22,076 bases of DNA. Source: an uncultured Bacillota bacterium (lineage in GTDB: Bacteria > Bacillota > Clostridia > Lachnospirales > Lachnospiraceae). The notes beneath the pieces are model-generated. The model saw only the letters and a list, made by a program, of their open reading frames with translations, searched no databases and was not told the origin of the DNA. The DNA is taken from contig CAJKMA010000044.1 of the NCBI GenBank assembly GCA_905200905.1, positions 1-22,076 of the forward strand, read 5' to 3'. Positions within the stretch are counted from its first letter, which is position 1. Each line of letters starts with the position of its first letter. The translations under genes and the position numbers were made by a program. Shown here one piece after another: positions 1 to 5,488 of this stretch.

Positions 1-620
1 GCTAATTTTACAGCTTCTTCAGTAAGGTTTTTAATCTCATCAAATTTTCCGGCTTTTACTAAATCACCTTTTACCATCCAGCTTCCGCCACATGCAATGA
101 TTTTGTCACAGCTTAAATAGCTTTCCAAATTCTTAGCACTTACACCACCTGTAGGCATGAATTTCAGTCCTACATATGGAGCTGCCATAGCTTTGATTGT
201 AGCTACTCCGCCGAACTGTTCTGCTGGGAAGAATTTTACTACTTTTAATCCTCTCTTAACAGCCTGTGCTACTTCTGATGGTGTGATACATCCTGGGAAT
301 ACAGGAATCTCTTTTTCCAGGCAGTAATCTACGATTTCAGGGTCAAATCCAGGGCTTACAATAAATTTAGCTCCTGCTGCTACTGCACGGTCAACCTGTT
401 CGATAGTCAGAACAGTACCTGCTCCAACAAACATATCAGGATATTTTGTTGCCATGATTCTAATAGATTCCTCTGCTGCTGCTGTACGGAATGTTACCTC
501 TGCACATGGAAGCCCACCTTCTACCAATGCTTTTGCCAAAGGTGCTGCATCTTTTACATCATCTAATACAACAACTGGTACTACCCCAAATCCTGCAATT
601 TTTTCTGCTACTGTACTCAT
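1..620 (-). CDS. eda: KDPG/KHG aldolase (2-dehydro-3-deoxyphosphogluconate aldolase), 3' end cut by window edge
   Basis: This enzyme cleaves 2-keto-3-deoxy-6-phosphogluconate to pyruvate and glyceraldehyde 3-phosphate in sugar-acid catabolism; many members also act on 4-hydroxy-2-oxoglutarate. I translated the minus strand from the ATG at 620-618, giving 206 codons open to the window edge, so only a few C-terminal residues of a family member of about 210 are missing. The N-terminus reads MSTVAEKIAGFGVVPVVVLD. Key family motifs are EVTFRT (Glu41, Arg45), GAGTVL (67-72), the Schiff-base lysine Lys129 in VVKFFPAE, and PTGGV near 157-161. A consensus AAGGAGG lies about 9 bases upstream of the ATG. 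The gene is divergent from an IclR-family regulator and has its own sigma-A promoter. Identity is secure; only the 3' end and any downstream operon partners are unseen. Confidence 0.95.
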   Translation of the reverse strand, partial: MSTVAEKIAGFGVVPVVVLDDVKDAAPLAKALVEGGLPCAEVTFRTAAAEESIRIMATKYPDMFVGAGTVLTIEQVDRAVAAGAKFIVSPGFDPEIVDYCLEKEIPVFPGCITPSEVAQAVKRGLKVVKFFPAEQFGGVATIKAMAAPYVGLKFMPTGGVSAKNLESYLSCDKIIACGGSWMVKGDLVKAGKFDEIKNLTEEAVKL

Positions 621-659
621 CTTCAAAAATCCTCCTTGATTTCTTTCGCTATATAAAAC

Positions 660-695
660 GTTTCACATTATGAAACATCATTTCGCAATGTGGTA
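660..695. promoter_or_regulatory. Candidate IclR-type operator pair in the eda leader
   Basis: A perfect inverted repeat, GTTTCA-N5-TGAAAC, occupies 660-676. A second, weaker copy begins 20 bp further on (TTTCGCAATGTGGTA, 681-695) and matches TTTCACATTATGAAA at 10 of 15 positions. The 20-bp offset puts both on the same helix face. Both sit just downstream of the predicted eda start site (about 701), where a bound repressor would block RNA polymerase. The adjacent IclR-family gene is the obvious candidate protein, but that link is inferred from position and symmetry only. Confidence 0.55.
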
Positions 696-707
696 TCTTT
701 AATTTGC

Positions 708-735
708 ATTATACTACTGCTTTCTTAAATGTCAA
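708..735 (-). promoter_or_regulatory. Sigma-A promoter of eda
   Basis: Read on the minus strand, a consensus -35 TTGACA (735-730) is followed after 16 bp by a consensus -10 TATAAT (713-708). The predicted start near 701 leaves a leader of about 80 nt containing the 660-695 operator candidates. A promoter this strong suggests control mainly by repression. Confidence 0.8.
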
Positions 736-782
736 GAGAAAGTCAGAAAAATCTACAAAAAATTCATCTTTCTATCTCCCTA

Positions 783-811
783 TTGCCACGTTCTTCGGAA
801 CGTGCTACAAT
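783..811 (+). promoter_or_regulatory. Sigma-A promoter of the iclR-family gene with an embedded palindrome
   Basis: The -35 TTGCCA (783-788) and -10 TACAAT (806-811) are separated by 17 bp. The spacer contains a perfect palindrome, CACGTTC-TTCG-GAACGTG (787-804), which fills almost the whole gap between the two hexamers. It lies upstream of the predicted start (about 818), so it would act as DNA, most simply as an autoregulatory operator. It is not the same sequence as the GTTTCA/TGAAAC operator on the eda side. Confidence 0.65.
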
Positions 812-858
812 TACGGCTGTATTTATGATGCAATACAAAACAGATAAGGAGAAGTATT

Positions 859-1617
859 ATGGAAAATAAAAACCCCATACAGGTGGCAGACCGTTTATTC
901 CTGGTCATGGAAATCCTGGCAGAAACCGGTCCAGTAACTCTGGCAGAACTATGCAGCCATCTGGATTTGAATAAAAGCACCGTTCACCGGCTGCTAAGCT
1001 CATTAATATATATGGAATATGTGAAACAGGACAGTGAAACCGGAAAATATGCCCTCTCCTTTAAACTCCTGAATCTTTCCAACAAACTTCTCAGTCACAT
1101 TGATATTCTTGACACAGTCCGCCCTTGTCTTAGAAAACTTTCGGCAGAAATTGGGGAAACGGTGCACTTTGTACAGTTAGATGGTCTGGATGCTGTTTAT
1201 ATCTGCAAAGAAGAATCTCAACAAAACTCCATCCGCATGGTGTCCAAAGTGGGCAGCCGCATTCCTCTGTACTGCTCTGGTGTTGGAAAAGCCATGATGG
1301 CCGATATGGATTCCACACGCATTCAGACAATTTGGTATGACAGCGATATCAAGAAACTGACGCCTCATACTATTATTGATTATACCCAATTTTTAGAAAA
1401 AATAAAAGAAGTAAGCACAAAAGGTTATGCTTTAGATGACGAAGAAAATGAGCTGGGTGTCCGCTGCATCGCAGTGAGCATCCCGGACTACAAAGGACGT
1501 CCGAAATATGCCTTTTCTATCTCTGCCCCCATTGCCAGAATGTCAGATGAACGGATAGAAGAACTGGCAAAAATTGTGCTGCAGGTCAAGGAAGAAATCT
1601 GCCGGTGCATGAAATAA
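859..1617 (+). CDS. IclR-family transcriptional regulator
   Basis: This 252-residue protein has the usual length and layout of the IclR family. An N-terminal winged helix-turn-helix spans roughly residues 10-75, with a recognition-helix region around LDLNKSTVHRLLSSL. A C-terminal effector-binding domain (about 80-250) shows family-typical segments such as GETVHFVQLDGLDAVYIC, GSRIPLYCSGVGKAM and ENELGVRCIAVSI. The ATG at 859 follows an AAGGAGAA ribosome binding site. The gene is divergent from eda, with two face-to-face promoters in 238 bp. By analogy with KdgR-type IclR members it probably represses eda and linked sugar-acid genes in response to a keto-deoxy sugar acid. That specificity is inferred from context only. 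It is the only plus-strand gene in the window and ends at a strong terminator. Confidence 0.93.
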   Translation: MENKNPIQVADRLFLVMEILAETGPVTLAELCSHLDLNKSTVHRLLSSLIYMEYVKQDSETGKYALSFKLLNLSNKLLSHIDILDTVRPCLRKLSAEIGETVHFVQLDGLDAVYICKEESQQNSIRMVSKVGSRIPLYCSGVGKAMMADMDSTRIQTIWYDSDIKKLTPHTIIDYTQFLEKIKEVSTKGYALDDEENELGVRCIAVSIPDYKGRPKYAFSISAPIARMSDERIEELAKIVLQVKEEICRCMK

Positions 1618-1625
1618 AGCATGCT

Positions 1626-1681
1626 AAAAATCTCTCATACACTTCTGTGTCTTCAACACTTGAGCTGTATGAGAGATTTTT
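1626..1681 (+). terminator. Rho-independent terminator of the iclR-family gene, probably bidirectional
   Basis: A perfect 16-bp stem pairs AAAAATCTCTCATACA (1626-1641) with 1666-1681 around a 24-nt loop, and the loop contains a small inner stem (GTGT/ACAC at 1647-1659). The A/T ends of the arms supply a U-tract in either direction. It begins 8 bases after the iclR stop codon. Confidence 0.85.
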
Positions 1682-1761
1682 ATTTTCCAAACCTATATCA
1701 AAAATATTAAAATCAAGAAAAACCTCTTTATCCTGTAAAAGACTTCCCAAGGATGTCAAAA

Positions 1762-2033
1762 TAGGCCAAAACTCACAAAACAAGTATTATAGCCTACTAA
1801 ATATCAAGTTATATAGGCAGAAAATAAAGAAAGGGTTCTGACGGCCTACTAAAAAATAGTCTGGTTAGGCTCAAAAATAGAAAAAGCAACCTTTTAGCCT
1901 ACGCTTCACATAGGAAAAGCAGGCCAAAATATACTATCTAAGAAATCCAGCCTATTAGGGAATAAAATAAATAGGTGAAAATTCATAGAATGAAACTTTT
2001 AGTCTATTTGTGACTTAAAAAAGTAGGTCAAAA
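1762..2033. repeat. Degenerate ~52-bp tandem array of eleven alternating TAGGCYNAAA motifs
   Basis: Six forward copies (TAGGCCAAAA, TAGGCAGAAA, TAGGCTCAAA, CAGGCCAAAA, TAGGTGAAAA, TAGGTCAAAA) start at 1762, 1814, 1866, 1920, 1972 and 2024, with periods of 52, 52, 54, 52 and 52 bp. Between them lie five inverted copies (TAGCCTAC, CGGCCTAC, TAGCCTAC, CAGCCTAT, TAGTCTAT) starting at 1790, 1842, 1895, 1948 and 2000, always 28-29 bp after the preceding forward copy. Sequence between motifs is AT-rich and not conserved. In unit 3 the two motifs can pair as a stem of about 10 bp; in unit 5 the stem survives through two G-U pairs. The period is not a multiple of three and no ORF follows it. Function is unknown: possible readings are a protein-binding array, a structured RNA or a decayed repeat. 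Confidence 0.75.
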
Positions 2034-2094
2034 CGGGAAGGCAGCAAAAAGTGAGTGATTTATGAAAAAAATAAGCAAGCTAAACATTAAAAAC

Positions 2095-2120
2095 GGGGGC
2101 TATCTGTCCCGACAGCCCCC
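2095..2120 (-). terminator. Rho-independent terminator of the SPFH-RHH-YbjQ operon
   Basis: On the minus strand the stem GGGGGCT/AGCCCCC (7 bp, 12-nt loop able to form a small inner pairing) is followed by GTTTTTAATG. It begins 12 bases after the stop of the YbjQ-family gene. Confidence 0.88.
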
Positions 2121-2131
2121 TCTGTATCTCT

Positions 2132-2443
2132 CTACCTAAATTTCACCGCAGTTCCATAAGCCATAATTTCTGCTGCCCCCTGTGTGACAGAGGCGGAGGA
2201 ATATCTCACACAGACAATGGCATCTGCCCCAAGTGCCTGTGCCTGTTCAATCATCCTTCCTGTTGCAAGGCTCCTGGCACTATTCATCATCTCATTGTAT
2301 GAGGTTAATTCTCCTCCTACCAGTGTTTTAAAACTGTTCATAATATCTTTTCCCAGATGCACGGACTGAATGGTATTTCCTTCTACCAATCCCAATGCTT
2401 CTATTTCTTTTCCGGGAACGCAATCTGTAGTAAGAATCAACAT
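2132..2443 (-). CDS. YbjQ/UPF0145-family protein (putative heavy-metal-binding fold)
   Basis: This 103-residue protein matches the YbjQ (UPF0145) family in length and motifs: MLILTTDCVPGKEI at the start, a central GGELTSYNEMMNSAR segment (43-57), and the signature GADAIVCVRYSS (73-84) before a C-terminal AYGTAVKF strand. The family forms small pentameric assemblies annotated as possible metal binders, but no biochemical role is established. The ATG directly abuts the stop of the upstream ribbon-helix-helix gene. Its ribosome binding site AAGGAGGAAGAA lies inside that gene, so the two are very probably translationally coupled. It is the last gene of the SPFH operon, closed by a terminator. Confidence 0.88.
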   Translation of the reverse strand: MLILTTDCVPGKEIEALGLVEGNTIQSVHLGKDIMNSFKTLVGGELTSYNEMMNSARSLATGRMIEQAQALGADAIVCVRYSSASVTQGAAEIMAYGTAVKFR

Positions 2444-2641
2444 TTATTCTTCCTCCTTTTTCCTGTGTTTTTTCCGATACTTCACACATTCTGTTAATAG
2501 ATATTCAATTTGTCCGTTCATAGAACGAAAATCATCCTCTGCCCACTGAGCAATTTCATTCCATAAAGCAGGCGATAATCTTAATGGTACTTGCTTCTTT
2601 GCTTTTTCTTTTCCCTTGTTCTTGCTTTCGTTTTCCAGAAT
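2444..2641 (-). CDS. Small Arc-type ribbon-helix-helix protein with a non-ATG start
   Basis: The minus strand encodes about 65 residues: a lysine-rich N-terminus, then KKQVPLRLSPALWNEIAQWA and DDFRSMNGQIEYLLTECVKY. This is the beta-strand, helix, helix pattern of Arc-like DNA-binding proteins (PLRLS strand, NGQIEYLL second helix). The frame has no ATG or GTG ahead of the fold. An AAGGTGG motif (2654-2648) sits 6 bases before an ATT (2641-2639) and 9 bases before a CTG (2638-2636), so one of these is the likely start; I used ATT. A GTG at 2648 is in another frame and lies on top of the Shine-Dalgarno. A frameshift between that frame and this one is an alternative. The gene sits between SPFH and YbjQ genes and may autoregulate the operon. 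Confidence 0.75.
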   Translation of the reverse strand: MLENESKNKGKEKAKKQVPLRLSPALWNEIAQWAEDDFRSMNGQIEYLLTECVKYRKKHRKKEEE

Positions 2642-2662
2642 GTGTCACCACCTTACTGTATT

Positions 2663-3634
2663 TTAATAAAGGCTGCCACTGTTTACAATAGGCTGTGCAT
2701 CTTTGTTTCCGCAAAGTACTACTAACAGATTGCTGACCATAGCTGCCTTTCTCTCTTCATCTAATTCTACGATTTCGTTTTCGTTTAATTTTTCAAGTGC
2801 CATTTCAACCATTCCCACAGCACCCTCTACAATTTTCTGCCTTGCATCAATAAGTGCTGCCGCCTGTTGTCTCTGAAGCATGGCAGATGCAATTTCTGGG
2901 GCATAGGCCAAATGTGTAATGCGTACCTCCAAAATCTGGATACCTGCATTCTTCACCTTTTCCTGAAGCTCCTCACACATAATATCCGCAATTTCCTGAC
3001 TGCTGCCTCGAAGTGTTTTCTCATCTCCGCCCTCTGTCACATCATAGGGATATTTTCTAGCAGTATTGCGAATAATAGAATCGCACTGAATAGAAAGATA
3101 TTCTTTATAATTTTCCACATTAATCACTGCTTTTGTAGGATTCACCACTCGCCAAATAGCAACTGCACCGATTTCCACTGGATTTCCCATTTGGTCATTT
3201 ACCTTCTGTTTTTTATTATCCAGTGTCATAGTCTTCAAAGAAACTTTTCGATTGGTCCCTTTACCATCTGCACTAATCTTAAACACAGGATTAATCGCAG
3301 TCACAAATGGATTCACCCAGAAAAATCCTTCTTTCTTCAATGTTCCATAGTAATTACCAAACAGCGCTAATACCATAGCTTCCTTAGGGTTTACAACCTT
3401 AAGACCACAACATAAGACACCTGCAATCACGATTATGATACAACCTGAAATCAAAAGTATGGCTCCTGGAAATTTTTCTCCCTGCTCCATCTGATAAATC
3501 CCAAAGCCAAAACCTGCAACGCCTGCTGCAAGTAAAAGCAACGATAAAATTAACATACCAAATCCTGTCTTTGCTTGCAACACTTTTTCTTCCTGAATCT
3601 TGTTTTTTACTTCATTCTTTTCTTCCTGGTTCAT
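2663..3634 (-). CDS. SPFH/band-7 domain membrane protein
   Basis: This 323-residue protein has a short charged cytoplasmic N-terminus and two hydrophobic spans (about 25-47 and 55-78). A band-7 core follows, beginning VVNPKEAMVLALFGNYYGTL, a form typical of prokaryotic SPFH proteins. Further family features are the WRVVNPTKAVINVENYKEYL segment, an ILEVRITHLAYAPEIASAM strand, and a QRQQAAALIDARQKIVEGAV coiled-coil helix near residues 254-273. SPFH proteins build oligomeric membrane scaffolds, and the specific client is unknown. The ATG follows AGGAGGTAGTACG. It is the first gene of an operon with an RHH protein and a YbjQ protein, driven by a consensus promoter overlapping tandem TGATATCA boxes. 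Confidence 0.92.
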   Translation of the reverse strand: MNQEEKNEVKNKIQEEKVLQAKTGFGMLILSLLLLAAGVAGFGFGIYQMEQGEKFPGAILLISGCIIIVIAGVLCCGLKVVNPKEAMVLALFGNYYGTLKKEGFFWVNPFVTAINPVFKISADGKGTNRKVSLKTMTLDNKKQKVNDQMGNPVEIGAVAIWRVVNPTKAVINVENYKEYLSIQCDSIIRNTARKYPYDVTEGGDEKTLRGSSQEIADIMCEELQEKVKNAGIQILEVRITHLAYAPEIASAMLQRQQAAALIDARQKIVEGAVGMVEMALEKLNENEIVELDEERKAAMVSNLLVVLCGNKDAQPIVNSGSLY

Positions 3635-3669
3635 CGTACTACCTCCTCATTTGCATCTCCTTATTAATT

Positions 3670-3719
3670 TGATATCATTCTGATATCATCATAATATACC
3701 TGATTTTTATATTTGTCAA
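3670..3719 (-). promoter_or_regulatory. Sigma-A promoter and tandem-palindrome operator of the SPFH operon
   Basis: On the minus strand TTGACA (3719-3714), a 17-bp spacer and TATTAT (3696-3691) form a near-consensus promoter, with a predicted start near 3684. Two copies of the self-complementary octamer TGATATCA lie at 3681-3688 and 3670-3677, exactly 11 bp apart and straddling the start site. About one helical turn between sites is the arrangement used by ribbon-helix-helix repressors, and such a gene is in this operon. The promoter begins only a few bases beyond the sigE stop, with no terminator between. Confidence 0.8.
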
Positions 3720-3723
3720 CGGA

Positions 3724-4455
3724 TTATTCATATCTTACAATCTCTTTTTTCAAACGCTTCATAATCCGTTTTTCAAGCCTGGAAATATAGGATTGAGATA
3801 TGCCTAAAAGGTCTGCTACTTCTTTTTGTGTTTTCTCTTTTCCATCTGGCATATTAATCCCGAATCTTAATCTTATAATAGTCTGTTCGCGTTTCGTAAG
3901 TTTTCCTATAGCCTTTCCCAAAAGAGTTCTCTCCACCTGACTTTCTATATCCTTATAAATCACATCCTCATCTGTTCCCAAAATATCGGACAGAAGCAGT
4001 TCATTTCCATCCCAATCTACATTCAAAGGCTCATCAATAGAAACTTCCATTTTTGTTTTGCTGTTTCGTCGTAAATACATGAGAATCTCATTTTCAATAC
4101 ATCTGGAAGCATAAGTAGCCAACTTAATTTTTTTCACAGGATTAAAGGTATTAATGGCTTTAATCAGACCAATGGTTCCAATGGATATCAAATCCTCTAC
4201 ACCAACTCCTGTATTATCAAACTTCTTTGCGATATATACTACCAGACGCAAATTATGTTCAATTAAACATGCTTTTGCCTCCTGGCTTTTCTGTTCTGTC
4301 AGCTCTTGTAATTTCTGTGCCTCTTCTTCCTGGCTAAGAGGTGCAGGCAGCACTTCCGCACCTCCAATATAATGAATTTCATTACCTCTTGGTAGCAGTA
4401 TTCCCGTAAATCCTGAAAACTGTGATTCTTTTTTTGCACAAACGTCCATATTCAT
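3724..4455 (-). CDS. sigE: RNA polymerase sporulation sigma factor SigE (made as pro-SigE)
   Basis: This 243-residue sigma-70 family protein directs early mother-cell transcription during sporulation. Region 2 includes NLRLVVYIAKKF (68-79) and DLISIGTIGLIKAINTFNP to CIENEILMYLRR (88-130). A NVDWDGNELLLSDILGTDED segment (145-164) is diagnostic of SigE. Region 4 has a helix-turn-helix, TQKEVADLLGISQSYISRLE (209-228). The first 26 or so residues before EIHYIGGAEVLP correspond to the pro-sequence removed by SpoIIGA in Bacillus. Here that segment is not the basic amphipathic helix seen in B. subtilis. The ATG follows GGAGGAG, which overlaps the region just after the spoIIGA stop, so the two genes are coupled (11-bp gap). 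No sigG follows. Confidence 0.96.
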   Translation of the reverse strand: MNMDVCAKKESQFSGFTGILLPRGNEIHYIGGAEVLPAPLSQEEEAQKLQELTEQKSQEAKACLIEHNLRLVVYIAKKFDNTGVGVEDLISIGTIGLIKAINTFNPVKKIKLATYASRCIENEILMYLRRNSKTKMEVSIDEPLNVDWDGNELLLSDILGTDEDVIYKDIESQVERTLLGKAIGKLTKREQTIIRLRFGINMPDGKEKTQKEVADLLGISQSYISRLEKRIMKRLKKEIVRYE

Positions 4456-4466
4456 AAAGCTCCTCC

Positions 4467-5324
4467 TTAATTGTCCAGAATGGAAGGACTAATGATCATT
4501 TCATAACTTCCCCTGCAGGAAAGTATTTCCCTGGAAAGGCCGATTGCGGCATGTGGAATATGTTTCTTTGCTCCCTCAGATACCAAGGTCAGACTGTCTA
4601 CAGTAATGACTGGCAGCAGCCCAGCCTGGCAGCCTACACTGGTATAGAGCAAAAACCGAGGATGCAGAGCTTGCAAACTCTCTCTCTCCTCTAGTTCCTC
4701 TGTTTCCATGGAACAAAAATGTTCTAATCCCCGACACTGTTCTTGGCTGAGTAGTCTACAGAAACCGCTGTAATCCATAACCGCTACGCTTTTCCCAGTC
4801 TCCTGATCCCTGAGACAGTTTCCTGTATCATAAAGTCCTTTTATTGTCATTTCTTTCCCCTGAAAAGTTACAACAACCTCACAAATGGGAAGTTCTTTTC
4901 CTTTTAAGTATTTACAGAGTCTTATGCCTATGTATAACATCCAATAAGCGGTAATCGTGATTGCCAAAAAAGAAAACGCATTTTTCCTGGCTTTGTAAGG
5001 CAAAACAGATAGAAAACCACCCATGAGAAAATTCCCGCCTAGGAATATCCCCATTGCCATCAGAAACTTTCTTACAGTATGAACCTTACCTCCAACCCAA
5101 ACCATGAGAGCTGCTATAACCAGGTAAAACAAAATAATGCTGCATGTGCGCTGGGCGAAAACCGTCACACCTACACACATACCTCCTGCCCCAAGCATAC
5201 CTCCGCACAATGCTCTTTTGGGGTTGGCAGTTCCCCAAAGCATCTGATTGGTAAGGCAAAGCACCAGGAAGTCCAGAATCAGGTTGACTACGAAAAACAC
5301 ATCCAAGTAGAATTCGCAGTACAC
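4467..5324 (-). CDS. spoIIGA: SpoIIGA, membrane aspartic protease that processes pro-SigE
   Basis: I start the protein at the GTG 5324-5322 (VYCEFYLDVFFVVNLILDFL), which matches the family N-terminus and gives 285 residues. AGGGGGTG, one mismatch from AGGAGGTG, lies 4 bases upstream. The frame stays open to 5468, but that extension has no good ribosome site and reads through the promoter. The N-terminal half has about five hydrophobic spans. The C-terminal half is the protease domain, with the catalytic-type motif GLYDTGN (Asp166) and a conserved end, HAAIGLSREILSCRGSYEMI. SpoIIGA sits in the septal membrane and is activated by the forespore signal SpoIIR. It is first in the spoIIGA-sigE operon, and its ribosome site is buried in the inverted repeat at 5329-5401. 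Confidence 0.92.
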   Translation of the reverse strand: MYCEFYLDVFFVVNLILDFLVLCLTNQMLWGTANPKRALCGGMLGAGGMCVGVTVFAQRTCSIILFYLVIAALMVWVGGKVHTVRKFLMAMGIFLGGNFLMGGFLSVLPYKARKNAFSFLAITITAYWMLYIGIRLCKYLKGKELPICEVVVTFQGKEMTIKGLYDTGNCLRDQETGKSVAVMDYSGFCRLLSQEQCRGLEHFCSMETEELEERESLQALHPRFLLYTSVGCQAGLLPVITVDSLTLVSEGAKKHIPHAAIGLSREILSCRGSYEMIISPSILDN

Positions 5325-5328
5325 AAAA

Positions 5329-5401
5329 CACCCCCTAAACCTCTGCATGACTCTCTTACTTATCTGGAATAAGCACTGTTCATTATAGAGGTTAGGGGGT
5401 G
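5329..5401 (-). promoter_or_regulatory. Long inverted repeat occluding the spoIIGA ribosome binding site
   Basis: CACCCCCTAACCTCT (minus strand, 5401-5387) is complementary to AGAGGTTTAGGGGGTG (5344-5329) with a single bulged base, giving a 15-bp stem and a 42-nt loop that contains a small inner hairpin (CTTAT/ATAAG). The 3' arm contains the spoIIGA Shine-Dalgarno and is followed by TTTT. The 5' arm lies between the -35 and -10 of the spoIIG promoter. Only read-through RNA from aroD would carry both arms, while RNA from the spoIIG promoter would have a free ribosome site. Confidence 0.75.
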
Positions 5402-5447
5402 CTGATTTTGTCAAAACCACAGGTATGCTTTCAAAATCTTTTCGACA
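5382..5447 (-). promoter_or_regulatory. spoIIG promoter: long-spacer sigma-A promoter with Spo0A-box matches
   Basis: On the minus strand TTGACA (5414-5409) and TATAAT (5387-5382) are separated by 21 bp, too long for an unaided sigma-A promoter. The -35 is embedded in TTTTGACAAAA, whose complement contains TTTGTCAAA, a match to the Spo0A box (TTGTCRAA). A second match, TGTCGAAAA (5447-5439), lies about 32 bp upstream. B. subtilis spoIIG also has an over-long spacer and is activated by Spo0A, so synteny and architecture agree. Predicted start is near 5375. Confidence 0.78.
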
Positions 5448-5468
5448 GTGAAAAGCCCTGTTTTTCAC
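5448..5468 (-). terminator. Possible weak terminator after aroD
   Basis: GTGAAAA/TTTTCAC forms a 7-bp stem with a 7-nt loop 20 bases after the aroD stop, but no U-tract follows outside the stem. It may only partly stop aroED transcripts, and it adjoins the upstream Spo0A-box match. Confidence 0.3.
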
Positions 5469-5488
5469 CTTATGTTACCTGTTTTATG

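Larger units (their letters stand above)
1618..2131. other. Gene-free region between convergent iclR and ybjQ-like genes
   Basis: I see no credible coding sequence on either strand across these 514 bases. Each end holds a terminator (1626-1681 and 2095-2120), so transcription from both neighbours should stop before the interior. Bases 1682-1761 are AT-rich and show nothing I can name. Bases 1762-2033 hold the periodic motif array listed separately. Bases 2034-2094 again show nothing recognisable. I found no convincing sigma-A promoter inside. Confidence 0.7.

Noticed and set aside
651..666. Catabolite-response (cre) site around AAACGTTT upstream of eda
   Set aside because: Aligned to the CcpA consensus, several fixed positions fail. 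The overlapping GTTTCA-N5-TGAAAC palindrome explains the symmetry better.
1605..1841. 78-codon plus-strand open frame after the iclR gene
   Set aside because: It overlaps the iclR end, runs through the terminator hairpin into the repeat array, and resembles no protein family.
1762..2033. CRISPR array
   Set aside because: Conserved blocks are only about 10 bp and alternate in orientation, the period is about 52 bp and varies, and no cas gene is present.
2867..3370. 167-codon plus-strand open frame
   Set aside because: It is antisense to the well-conserved SPFH gene, with no ribosome site and no recognisable protein features.
5325..5468. Longer SpoIIGA starting at 5468
   Set aside because: The extra 48 residues lack family similarity and a ribosome site, and they cover the promoter and hairpin arm.
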